In this document: in pieces, positions 24,914-33,900 of the stretch
Layout: each line of letters begins with the position of its first letter
How positions within the stretch are numbered: position 1 is the stretch's first letter
Source of the DNA: a virus
DNA length: 64,000 bases
Direction: 5' to 3' (one strand)
Virus record (IMG/VR): IMGVR_UViG_3300009008_000024
Coordinates: 16,802 to 80,801 of that record
The notes under the pieces: generated by a model
The model's input: only the letters and a program-made list of their open reading frames with translations
Told to the model about the DNA's origin: nothing
Databases searched by the model: none
Position numbers and translations under genes: made by a program

Positions 24914-26770
24914 ATGGAATTATCTAGCAAGATCTTAAGTGATGTGACAGTGTTTATGAAGTATGCACGTTTTAGGGAAGACTTGGGCAGGAGAGAGACG
25001 TGGGAAGAGTTGGTGACTAGGAACATGGAGATGCACATCAGGACTTATCCCGACTTGCAAGAAGAAATTAGAGAATCTTATAGGTTTGTGTATGAAAAGA
25101 AGGTACTTCCATCAATGAGGTCACTTCAGTTCAGTGGGCGCCCAATTGAAATATCTCCAAATAGAATTTATAATTGTGCGTATCTTCCGGTAGACGATTG
25201 GCGCGCCTTTAGTGAAATTCTGTTCCTTCTCTTGGGCGGAACGGGAGTGGGATACAGTGTGCAGCAGCACCACGTAGAAGTTCTTCCTGAGATCAGGAAG
25301 CCGAATATGTCTCGGACTCGTCGATATTTGATTGGAGATAGTATTGAGGGTTGGGCGGATGCAGTAAAGATCTTGATGAAGTCTTATTTTTTCGGCACTT
25401 CCAATATTAGTTTTGATTTTAGTGACATTCGCGCGAAAGGATCTAGGTTGGTAACCAGTGGTGGCAAAGCGCCTGGACCTGAACCCCTCAAGATTTGCCT
25501 ACAACAAATAGAGAGTATCTTGAGCGAGAAAGAAGATGGTACCCAACTAAGACCAATAGAGGTGCATGATATTGTTTGTCATATAGCAGACGCCGTTCTT
25601 GCTGGCGGTATCCGTCGAGCCGCCCTTATTTCGTTGTTTTCTGCCGACGATGAAGAGATGATATCTTCGAAGTATGGTAATTGGCATGAGAGAAACCCCC
25701 AGCGCGGACGCTCTAATAACAGTGCAGTCTTGCTGCGACACAAGGCAGATAGAGAATTTTTCAATGGACTTTGGGAGAAAATTAAACTAAGCAATAGTGG
25801 TGAACCAGGCATTTACTTCTCCAACGATAAGGACTATGGCACTAACCCATGTTGCGAAATTGCGTTGCGACCTTTTCAGTTTTGTAATCTATGCGAGGTT
25901 AATGCCTCTAATGTAGAAGATCAGGAGGATTTTGATGAGCGGATCCGCGCCGCCGCTTTTATCGGCACCCTCCAGGCAGGTTATACTAATTTCCACTATT
26001 TGAGACCTGTTTGGCAACGCACTACTGAAAAGGAAGCGCTTATAGGAGTTAGTCTTACGGGAATTGCCTCAAGGAGATTGGAGCATATTGACCTAAAGGG
26101 AGGAGCGACCGTCGCGAAAAAGGTAAATCGAGAAACTGCCGAGAAGATTGGTATAAATCCCGCAGCGCGAATAACGACTATTAAGCCTGCTGGTACAACC
26201 TCTTTGGCACTAGGTTGTAGTTCTGGTATTCATGCTTGGCATAATGATTATTATGTGCGCCGCATTAGAGTCGGCAAGAACGAATCTATCTACCCCTACC
26301 TTTTGGAGAACCACCCGGAATTGATAGAGGATGAGTTTTTTAGACCTCACGACACAGCAGTCATTTCGGTACCGCAAAAGGCGCCCGCCGGCGCTGTCCT
26401 AAGACATGAGTCTGCATTTTCTCTCTTGGAGAGGGTAAAGGGTTTTTATGAGAGGTGGATCAAGCCGGGTCATGCCCGCGGACAAAATACTCACAATATT
26501 TCCGCGACCATTTCTTTGAGAGAAGAAGAGTGGGATGAGGTCGGTGATTGGATGTGGGAGAATCGGGCATGCTATAACGGATTATCGGTCCTTCCTTACG
26601 ATGGCGGATCGTATATGCAATCTCCATTTGAGGATTGTGATTTGGAAACGTATGAAAAGATGATGGAATCGCTAAAGTCAGTGGATTTGACGCAGATTAG
26701 CGAGGAAGAGGACAACACAGATCTCAAGGGAGAGGTGGCATGTGCCGGAGGCGCGTGTGAAATAAGATGA
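24914..26770 (+). CDS. Class II (adenosylcobalamin) ribonucleotide reductase
   Basis: 618 residues. Signature segments of monomeric B12-dependent ribonucleoside-triphosphate reductase: RIYNCAYLP with the first redox Cys, LLLGGTGVGYSVQQHH, NPCCEIALRPFQFCNLCEVN around the thiyl and second redox Cys, KPAGTTSLALGCSSGIHAWH, and the C-terminal CAGGACEIR shuttle cysteines. It converts ribonucleotides to deoxyribonucleotides without oxygen dependence but needs cobalamin from the host. Shorter than the about 739 residues of the Lactobacillus enzyme. Expressed with the helicase. Confidence 0.92.
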   Translation: MELSSKILSDVTVFMKYARFREDLGRRETWEELVTRNMEMHIRTYPDLQEEIRESYRFVYEKKVLPSMRSLQFSGRPIEISPNRIYNCAYLPVDDWRAFSEILFLLLGGTGVGYSVQQHHVEVLPEIRKPNMSRTRRYLIGDSIEGWADAVKILMKSYFFGTSNISFDFSDIRAKGSRLVTSGGKAPGPEPLKICLQQIESILSEKEDGTQLRPIEVHDIVCHIADAVLAGGIRRAALISLFSADDEEMISSKYGNWHERNPQRGRSNNSAVLLRHKADREFFNGLWEKIKLSNSGEPGIYFSNDKDYGTNPCCEIALRPFQFCNLCEVNASNVEDQEDFDERIRAAAFIGTLQAGYTNFHYLRPVWQRTTEKEALIGVSLTGIASRRLEHIDLKGGATVAKKVNRETAEKIGINPAARITTIKPAGTTSLALGCSSGIHAWHNDYYVRRIRVGKNESIYPYLLENHPELIEDEFFRPHDTAVISVPQKAPAGAVLRHESAFSLLERVKGFYERWIKPGHARGQNTHNISATISLREEEWDEVGDWMWENRACYNGLSVLPYDGGSYMQSPFEDCDLETYEKMMESLKSVDLTQISEEEDNTDLKGEVACAGGACEIR

Positions 26771-26783
26771 AAGCAAAAAAAGC

Positions 26784-26812
26784 TTGACACGTAGAAGTGA
26801 ATCTGGTAAAAT
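26784..26812 (+). promoter_or_regulatory. Sigma-70-type promoter
   Basis: TTGACA (26784-26789), 17 bases, TAAAAT (26807-26812), before the small gene / GroES / ThyX operon. Confidence 0.82.
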
Positions 26813-26841
26813 AAGAATGCTCATAAAAAAAGGAGATTATT

Positions 26842-27120
26842 ATGGCAACTAATTTGAAGATGGTCAGCCCGATTAAGGTAGATGACCAAAAAGAAGAAAA
26901 AATTGTAGATTACATAAAATCAATTAAAGCGCTGGAAGAGGAGATGGAACCCTACAAGGAACAGAAGAGAGAACTGAAGAAGAATTATGTAGAAAATGGA
27001 TGGTTGACGAAAGAAGAAATAAGCACGGCGGTAAAGGCGTTTAGACTAATGAAGGGCGAAGTCGATTTAGATCAAATGAGAGATTTTTTCAACCTGTATG
27101 AAAGGACAAAGGTGATCTAA
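26842..27120 (+). CDS. Small helical protein, GapR/DUF2312-like layout
   Basis: 92 residues. A charged helix (VDYIKSIKALEEEMEPYKEQKRELKKNY is the long segment at 23-50) is followed by GWLTKEEISTAVKAFRLMKG and a final short helix. This helix-turn layout resembles GapR-type DNA-binding proteins, in which an N-terminal coiled coil pairs subunits around DNA, but similarity is only by layout. AAAGGAG precedes the ATG. First gene of the GroES-ThyX operon. Confidence 0.75.
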   Translation: MATNLKMVSPIKVDDQKEEKIVDYIKSIKALEEEMEPYKEQKRELKKNYVENGWLTKEEISTAVKAFRLMKGEVDLDQMRDFFNLYERTKVI

Positions 27121-27121
27121 C

Positions 27122-27448
27122 ATGGTACAACTAAGATATGTGCCATTGAATCGCCACCTCCTGCTGGAGGACGTAGACTTGGCAGAGAAGTCGCCCTCCC
27201 CCGTCTTAGTGCCGGATGAATACAAGGTTGTCAGGAACTTTGGCATCTATTCTATTGTGGAGGCTGCCATTGACTGCGATACCTTCTTTCAGAATGGAGA
27301 AATGGTGGTGGTGGAAGAGAGCATGGTAAGGGAGGTGGAACTCCCGGGCGATAAAAAATATTATGTCCTCCCCGAAAATTTGGTTATTTTAAGAGTTAGC
27401 AAAGCAAAAGAAAGTTCCCACTATGGAAATCCCTACAACGAAGATTGA
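27122..27448 (+). CDS. GroES-like co-chaperonin
   Basis: 108 residues, one base after the previous stop. YVPLNRHLLLEDVD at the N-terminus, a VPDEYK mobile-loop region near residue 32, a GEMVVVEE segment and the closing YVLPENLVILRV strand match the GroES/gp31 fold. It would cap a GroEL ring; the phage's own GroEL is encoded 13 kb downstream. The 3' end overlaps the ThyX gene by 26 bases. Confidence 0.85.
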   Translation: MVQLRYVPLNRHLLLEDVDLAEKSPSPVLVPDEYKVVRNFGIYSIVEAAIDCDTFFQNGEMVVVEESMVREVELPGDKKYYVLPENLVILRVSKAKESSHYGNPYNED

Positions 27449-28151
27449 TCTATATAACGATGGCATTGGCACAGTAGAGTATGTGGAGCACATGGGCAGC
27501 GATTTATCAGTGGTAAATTCTGCCCGCGTTTCCTTTGGCGCCCACAAAGAGATATTGGAAGAGAAGGATGAGAAACTAGTTTCTTATCTGGTGAGGCACA
27601 AGCACACATCTACGCTTGAACATTGCCTCATTACCTTTCGCTTTGTGGTGCCACTCTTTGTTCGCTCGCAACATCACAGGCACAGAACTTGGTCGTACAA
27701 TGAAATATCTCGTCGATACACAGACGTTGATATCAGTTTTTATGAACCAAGAGAGTTTAGGACGCAGCACGAAAGCAATCGGCAATCTAGCAATGAGTCT
27801 GGACATATAGACCCGCGCATTTCTCTCATAGACGAATTGCCAGATGGTCACCTTTATTATGAAGACTCTGCGCACTCCTTGATAAGAGAACACCACCAGA
27901 AAAGCATGGTGCTATATCAGTCCCTTGTGGCTGCCGGGGTTTGTCGAGAGCAAGCAAGAGGTGTGCTGCCACAGAATATGTATACTCAATACTATGGCAC
28001 AACGAACCTAAACAACTTGCTAAAGTTTATTGACTTGCGAACTCACGAGGGAGCACAATGGGAGATACAAAAGGTTGCCGAAGCTTGTTTGGAAATAGCA
28101 ACTGAACTATTCCCCGTCACTGTTGGTGCATATAGAAAATCAAGAGAATGA
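27423..28151 (+). CDS. thyX: Flavin-dependent thymidylate synthase (ThyX)
   Basis: 242 residues. Contains the ThyX signature RHRX7S as RHRTWSYNEIS followed by RRY near residue 95, an HTSTLEHCLITFRF segment, and the C-terminal block REQARGVLPQNMYTQYYGT and LRTHEGAQWEIQ. Makes dTMP from dUMP using FAD and methylene-tetrahydrofolate. It fits with the class II reductase and dUTPase in a phage nucleotide pathway. Confidence 0.95.
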   Translation: MEIPTTKIDLYNDGIGTVEYVEHMGSDLSVVNSARVSFGAHKEILEEKDEKLVSYLVRHKHTSTLEHCLITFRFVVPLFVRSQHHRHRTWSYNEISRRYTDVDISFYEPREFRTQHESNRQSSNESGHIDPRISLIDELPDGHLYYEDSAHSLIREHHQKSMVLYQSLVAAGVCREQARGVLPQNMYTQYYGTTNLNNLLKFIDLRTHEGAQWEIQKVAEACLEIATELFPVTVGAYRKSRE

Positions 28152-28921
28152 GCATAGTATACCAATATAACAAAATAATTATTGGAGGGTCTTTGTCGGC
28201 ATTGCTGTACGGGCACAGAAACAAAATTCCTGTAGTATACGCTACTCCGAGAGTTCCTTTGTTTTTTGAGTCTGATAGCGCAGGCAGAAGTAAGCAAGAA
28301 TTATGGCATAAACTATCTTTCCAATTATCATTAGCGGGGTTGATGCCGATGTCAGATAAGGTAGTAAGTCTCAGGATTGAAGACGACGGCATATTAAAGG
28401 CGTTTACTGATGATCCTTTTTACGCCACATTTCAATGCGGGGAATTTATTGTGTTTGACGACACCAACCTTGAAGGGTATGATTCTGAGATCGAGCAGTC
28501 GCACAAATACCGGGTACTTGATTGGATCAACGACAGGAAGAGTTCTCCTCATGATGTTGACTATCTTGAATCCGATGAGGATTTTGTGAAAGAGGTATAT
28601 TTTTATCCGTCTAAGAGGATAGATGGAAATTGGAGCGGCAAGAAGGATATCCTAGCAATATCTTACTTGACGCACGATCAGATTGATAGTGTGGAATACT
28701 GCGACACATATGTTAAGTTTAAGGTGTTGCACATGATGAAGGACGCTGGCATTGTTGGACCAAAGAACGGCAAGAACAAGAGGGATCCTACAAAGCACAA
28801 CTACTTGTCCATCAAACTGGAAACATCCAACCGGGAAGTGGAACCAGTTATACGAGGACCATACCATGAAGAGCAACTTTTGAAGGGGTTTGAATTGAAC
28901 CATAGGCATCTAGATGGATAA
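28148..28921 (+). CDS. Conserved phage protein with Rossmann-like N-terminus
   Basis: 257 residues, ATGA overlap with thyX. The N-terminus YNKIIIGGSLSALLYGH resembles a dinucleotide-binding beta-alpha-beta start (IIGGxxSAL), but the rest does not match a known oxidoreductase to my eye. C-terminal half has conserved-looking KDILAISYLTHDQID and KRDPTKHNYLSIKLE. It is coupled to the next gene by an 8-base overlap, so the two probably act together. Function unknown. Confidence 0.7.
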   Translation: MSIVYQYNKIIIGGSLSALLYGHRNKIPVVYATPRVPLFFESDSAGRSKQELWHKLSFQLSLAGLMPMSDKVVSLRIEDDGILKAFTDDPFYATFQCGEFIVFDDTNLEGYDSEIEQSHKYRVLDWINDRKSSPHDVDYLESDEDFVKEVYFYPSKRIDGNWSGKKDILAISYLTHDQIDSVEYCDTYVKFKVLHMMKDAGIVGPKNGKNKRDPTKHNYLSIKLETSNREVEPVIRGPYHEEQLLKGFELNHRHLDG

Positions 28922-29861
28922 GAAGCCGTCTAACACAACATACTTTAGTTTAGCGGGCGTCGTGCCTATCGCTGGTGAAAAACTGGATTATAATTTTCCA
29001 TGGCATGATAGCATGATGCCTATTGGTAAAAATTATCTTGCAGTGGAGCGTAGCGTATATGAGTGTGCTGTTGTGGGTTGTGAAAGTATTTGGATTGTAT
29101 GCCACAAAGAGATGCAATCTCTCATCCGCCACCGCCTAGGCGATTGGATATCAGATCCTGCAACATCGCCCGGGGTAAAGGCGCACTTTGTCAAATTTCC
29201 ATCGCAACACACGAAGTATATACCCATCTATTATGTCCCTATCCACCCAAAGGATAGGGACAAGAGAGACTGCCTATCTTGGAGTGTGGTGTATGGTGCG
29301 ATGAGAGCTTTTTCGTTGTCCAAAATAATTAGCAAGTGGACGGTGCCAGATAAGTACTATGTCTCATTTCCATATGGAGTGTACGATCCTACGCAATTGC
29401 AGAAGTACCGCAGAGATATATCAAGCAAGAAGGAGTTTCGCCTATCTTATAGGGGAGAGACTGTTAGAGACGGGAAATATCTCTCTTTTACGTTTGACGC
29501 TGAAGATTGGAAAAAATTCAGAAGAGTTATACGAAGTGGCACTGGGAAATACGAACCAGGTTCGTATTTTGATGAGGAAGAAGGCGCCATAAAAGGAAAC
29601 ACCCTTCCTGTAAGCGAAAGGTATAGCGCCAAACACTTTTCCTTACAGGAGGTATTCGGATGTCTCTCAGCGCAACCCCATGATGATCACGAAATTGATT
29701 GCTATTATGGCGTAGATAACTGGGAAGACTATTGTGCATACATGAGCGCCGAAATGCCCAAGATTTCCAAGAGACCAGATTATATTCTGAAGTATCACGA
29801 GCATAATCCTTTTGGGAAAGACAGGGAAGAAATCGTATGCAGCGATGAAAAAAATACTTGA
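28914..29861 (+). CDS. Nucleotidyltransferase-like (NDP-sugar pyrophosphorylase fold) protein
   Basis: 315 residues. FSLAGVVPIAGEKLDYNFPWHDSM is followed by PIGKNYLAVERSVYECAVVGCESIWIVCH, which parallels the sugar-nucleotide pyrophosphorylase pattern (start strand, P-x-K-P-ml, helix, GI-ii-v). Then PIYYVPIHPKDRDKRDCLSWSVVYGA. I remember this family from many marine T4-like phages. Substrate unknown; DNA or surface sugar modification is possible. Four basic/acidic tail residues end in a promoter for the tRNA genes. Confidence 0.7.
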   Translation: MDKKPSNTTYFSLAGVVPIAGEKLDYNFPWHDSMMPIGKNYLAVERSVYECAVVGCESIWIVCHKEMQSLIRHRLGDWISDPATSPGVKAHFVKFPSQHTKYIPIYYVPIHPKDRDKRDCLSWSVVYGAMRAFSLSKIISKWTVPDKYYVSFPYGVYDPTQLQKYRRDISSKKEFRLSYRGETVRDGKYLSFTFDAEDWKKFRRVIRSGTGKYEPGSYFDEEEGAIKGNTLPVSERYSAKHFSLQEVFGCLSAQPHDDHEIDCYYGVDNWEDYCAYMSAEMPKISKRPDYILKYHEHNPFGKDREEIVCSDEKNT

Positions 29862-29886
29862 CATTTCCTTGGTATTGTGTTATGAT
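29858..29886 (+). promoter_or_regulatory. Sigma-70-type promoter for tRNA genes
   Basis: TTGACA (29858-29863), 17 bases, TATGAT (29881-29886), 17 bases before the first tRNA. The -35 box overlaps the end of the nucleotidyltransferase-like gene. Confidence 0.85.
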
Positions 29887-29902
29887 GTGGTATCTTAGAC
29901 AG

Positions 29903-29987
29903 GCCGGGATGGCGGAAATGGTAGACGCAGTGGACTTAAAATCCATCGTTCTCTCTGAACTTGAGGGTTCAAGTCCCTCTCTCGGTA
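29903..29987 (+). tRNA. tRNA-Leu (UAA)
   Basis: 85 bases, class II with a long variable arm. Acceptor GCCGGGA with TCTCGGT (two G-U pairs), anticodon loop CTTAAAA (anticodon TAA at 29937-29939), T-arm GAGGG-TTCAAGT-CCCTC. CCA not encoded. Confidence 0.92.
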
Positions 29988-29992
29988 TTTTT

Positions 29993-30068
29993 CTACCTGT
30001 AGCTCAGTGGTTAGAGCATCCGTCTTATAAGCGGGAGGTCGATGGTTCAATCCCATCCAGGTGGACCA
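29993..30068 (+). tRNA. tRNA-Ile (UAU) with encoded CCA
   Basis: Starts five bases after tRNA-Leu. Acceptor CTACCTG with CAGGTGG, D-stem GCTC/GAGC, anticodon loop CTTATAA (anticodon TAT at 30026-30028), T-arm GATGG-TTCAATC-CCATC, discriminator A, CCA at 30066-30068. It reads AUA codons, which bacteria normally read with a lysidine-modified CAU tRNA. Confidence 0.88.
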
Positions 30069-30076
30069 GGTAACAC

Positions 30077-30104
30077 TAGACAGTGGATGTGTGGTGTTTA
30101 TAGT
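30077..30104 (+). promoter_or_regulatory. Weak sigma-70-like promoter before Hsp20
   Basis: TAGACA, 16 bases, TATAGT. Weaker than the other promoters; the Hsp20 gene may also be read from the tRNA promoter. Confidence 0.35.
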
Positions 30105-30169
30105 GAGATTGCGCTGCCGTTTTGGAGCGCATTAACCAAGTCATACTTGCTTATAAAGGAGAAAATATT

Positions 30170-30598
30170 ATGACTAATCCAATGATAAAAAGAGTGAACT
30201 ACCCTTCAATTGTAGGGAGGGGCACTTTCGATCAATTTTTCAACCAGATTTTCGAGGATCCATTTACAATGGTGAAGAGGTCAACAGAGGGATATCCCCT
30301 CACAGACCTGTACAAGGATGAAGAGGAGAATCAGGTTATTGAAGTAGCATTGGCGGGGTTTTCAAGAGACGAGTTGAACATTGAGGTTAAAGATAACTCA
30401 ATTACTATCTCGTGCGAGTCCGCCGGAACAGATGAGCAGCAGCGAAGGATTGCGCGTAGGTCTTTTACGCGGTCTTTCGTCGATTACGATCATCAACTCG
30501 ACATGAGGAAGTCGGGCGCCTCATTTGAAAATGGGTTGTTGAAAATTGTTATTCCGCCTACGGAAGAAGCAAAACCGACTGTTATTGATATCCAGTAA
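30170..30598 (+). CDS. Small heat shock protein (Hsp20/alpha-crystallin)
   Basis: 142 residues from the ATG at 30170, served by AAAGGAG; the longer frame from 30122 lacks a ribosome site. FDQFFNQIFEDPF at the N-terminus, PLTDLYKDEEENQVIEVALAGFSRDELNIEV as the first strands of the crystallin domain, and ASFENGLLKIVIP, the A-x-x-x-n-GvL motif, near the end. Holds unfolded proteins; common in marine T4-like phages. Confidence 0.93.
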   Translation: MTNPMIKRVNYPSIVGRGTFDQFFNQIFEDPFTMVKRSTEGYPLTDLYKDEEENQVIEVALAGFSRDELNIEVKDNSITISCESAGTDEQQRRIARRSFTRSFVDYDHQLDMRKSGASFENGLLKIVIPPTEEAKPTVIDIQ

Positions 30599-30641
30599 TA
30601 GTTAAAGCAAATGAAGTTACCCTGCTGGTAGTGGGTGGAAC

Positions 30642-30672
30642 GGGCAACTTGGTTGGGAGTTGCCCACTTTTT
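30642..30672 (+). terminator. Intrinsic terminator after Hsp20
   Basis: 8-bp stem GGGCAACT / AGTTGCCC with an 8-base loop, then AC and five T. Confidence 0.75.
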
Positions 30673-30742
30673 GGGGAAGAAAAGTGTCGTGGAGAAGCAT
30701 AAGTGAAGTCCGGCGACTTAGTGAAACATAGGAGACTGAAGA

Positions 30743-30958
30743 ATGAAAAGAAAAGTAAAAAATAAAGAATTTTTAGATGCCCTGAAGAGTCATTACAGGG
30801 CAACAAGAGACAAGAGTCTCGTAACTTTAAAACTATATTTAGACCAACCGCTAGCGGTTGCAGATCACGAAGGTGTGATCGAGAGTATGAGCAAGTTAAC
30901 TCAGCAATTGTCGGAAGCTGAAGAGTCACTTAAAACTCTAGAAACTCACTTCGAGTAG
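30743..30958 (+). CDS. Small coiled-coil protein, unknown
   Basis: 71 residues, Lys-rich start (MKRKVKNKEF) and two helices, the second a heptad-like LTQQLSEAEESLKTLETHF. ATAGGAG lies ten bases before the ATG. It precedes DnaE by 14 bases and may be expressed with it. No domain recognised. Confidence 0.7.
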   Translation: MKRKVKNKEFLDALKSHYRATRDKSLVTLKLYLDQPLAVADHEGVIESMSKLTQQLSEAEESLKTLETHFE

Positions 30959-30972
30959 AAAGATAAATTCCA

Positions 30973-33900
30973 TTGGAAAGAAAAGAATCAAAAATTCCCT
31001 TTGTTGGATTACACGCACACAGCGTGGCGAGTGTGTTTGACGGGTTAGGATATCCAGCAGAGCATATGGATTTCGCATATCAGAATGGCATGGATGCGCT
31101 CGCGCTTACTGATCATGGAAACATGAATGGTTTAGCATATCAGGTGATGCACGCGAAGAAGATGAGCGAGGAAGGAAAAGACTTTAAACCAATATTTGGA
31201 TTAGAGGCATACTTTATACCCTCCATCGATGAATGGCGCCGCGACTATGATAGGATAAAGGAAGAGCGCGCAAATAGCAAGGGAAGGGGAAAGAGTATTG
31301 ATGGTGATGTAAGTGGTGTTACGGTTGAGGTGGAGGAAGATACCAAGAGTGTAACAAAGAACATTCTCAATCGCCGCCGCCACATGGTCTTGCTAGCACA
31401 AAATCAAAAAGGACTCCATAACCTCTTCCAATTGGTCTCTAAGAGTTATCGTGACGAAAACCACTATAGGTTTCCGCGCATGGATGCGGCGCTGCTTAAA
31501 GAGCATAACGAAGGAATTATTGCTTCTTCTGCGTGCTTGGGAGGGGTGTACGCTGGTGACTTTTGGGAAAACCGAGAAGAGGGATCTGACAGTGTTCTGA
31601 GGGCGATGAGAGATACTACCGAAACTATGTTGGATATATTTGGGGATCGATGGTACGCCGAGGTTCAATGGAATAGGATCAAAGAACAGCATCAACTAAA
31701 CAAATATGTCATTCAGGTTGCCGAAGAGTTTGGCATTAAACTAGTAAGTACGGCAGATAGTCACTACCCCAACCCTTCTTTATGGAAGCAGAGAGAAGTA
31801 TATAAGCAAATTGGATGGAAGGGAATTAAAAATGAAAGCAAACTGCCTGATAGTCTTGAGGAGATGCCTTATCAACTTTACCCAAAGAATGGCGATGAGA
31901 TGTGGGATTCGTACAAAAAGTATTCAGAAGCCTGTGGATTCGAATATGATGATAATGTGGTGCGCGACTCTATCACCGAAACATATCACATTGCCCACGA
32001 AAGAATATCCCGGTTCCTACCAAGTAACGAGGTACGGCTTCCAAGTTTTGTGGTCCCCGATGATAAAACCGCCGCCGCAACCCTTGTTGATTGCGCGACT
32101 GAGGGACTTCAGCAAGCCGGCTTTGGTAAAGACGCCGTTTATGTAGAGAGGTTGAACGAGGAACTAGAAGTAATTAACGCTAATGATTTTGCGCAATATT
32201 TCCTAACAATGAAAGCGATATCCGATATTGCAATATCGAAGCAGTTAGTCGGGCCAGCGCGTGGCAGCGCCGCCGGATCTTTGGTCTCATACGTTCTTGG
32301 AATTACCCAGATTGATCCCATTGAACACGATTTGCTGTTCGAGAGGTTTATGACGAGGAATCAGAAGGATGTCGGATTTCCAGATATTGACTATGACGTT
32401 TCAGATCCGATGGAACTAAAGGAAGACTTGATCGAGGAGTGGGGAGAGGATAAGGTAGTTCCTATTTCTAATTGGAATACGCTTCAATTGAAATCACTGA
32501 TCAAAGACATTAGTAAGATGAACAATATCCCCTTTCAGGAAGTAAATGTTGTTACCATGCGAATGATGCAGGAAGCAACGCCTGCCGCAAAGGCAGCAAA
32601 AGGAATGGCGGCAGGACTCTATATACCAGACTTTGAAGAGGTAAAGAAATATAGTGCGTCACTCGGCGATTTCTTCAGGAAGTATCCTGAGATAGAATCG
32701 CACGTAGATGCTTTGTATGGGCAAATTAGGAGTTGCTCTCGCCATGCAGGTGGAATAGTTGTGGGCGACGACCTAGATAAGTGTATGCCCCTCATCAACA
32801 GTGGAGGCGTTAGACAGACTCCATGGAGCGAGGGTCAAAATGTTAGGCACCTGGAACCAATGGGGTTCATTAAGTTCGACATCTTGGGTTTGGCGTCTTT
32901 ACGCATGATGGAGAGTGCTATTCGGCACGTCCTCAAGCGACATTATGGAAACAAGGATCCGTCCTTTGCAGATGTTAGGGATTTTTATGATGAAAAATTA
33001 CACCCCAAGGTAATCGATCTGACAGACCAGAAAGTATATAAAAATATTTTCCACAAAGGGAAGTGGGCGGGAATATTTCAGTTTACTGAAGGTGGAGCAC
33101 AGCGATTTTGCCAGCAGGCAAAACCAACCAATATTGTGGACTTATCTGCTATCACGAGTATTTATAGACCTGGACCTTTGTCTGCTAAGGTAGATCAGCA
33201 TTACGTTGAGGCGAAGAAGAATCCAGAGAGCATTCAATATGCGCACCCCATAGTGAGGGAAGTCACACAAGAGACTTACGGGTTTCTTATCTTCCAAGAG
33301 CAAATAGCTATGTTGGCGCATCGACTGGGGCAAGATCTAAGTTTGGATGAGGGCAATCTTTTGCGCAAAATTCTCACTAAGAAGGGCGCCGGAAAGGCGA
33401 AAATTAAGGCAAAGATTCACCGGAAATTCATTGAGGGTTGCTGCACCAAGCATGGCATAGATCCATCCACTGCGCAAAATCTTTGGGACAAGTTTGAATA
33501 TTTTTCTGGGTACGGGTTCAACAAGAGTCATGCCTTGAGCTATAGCATCTTATCCTTTCAGTGTGCGTGGTTGATGACTTACTATCCAGTTGAGTGGACT
33601 GCCGCCTTCTTAGACAAGGAACCAGAAACACGCAAAGAGAAGGCAATCAACATTGCTCAGAGCATGGGGTTTGGCATAAAAAGGTTGGATGTCAATACTA
33701 GTGGATTTTCGTGGGAAATAGATGAGGCGGGAGAGACGCTCATACAACCCCTTACCAGTGTGAAGGGGTTGGGCGCCGCAGCAATAAAAGAGATCATAGA
33801 TTATCGTCCTTTCGCCACCGTGGAGGAGTTCCTGTTTCACGACCGCATGTCATATTCAAAAGTAAACAAGAAGAGTCTTGATGCGTTGGTGAGATCTCAG

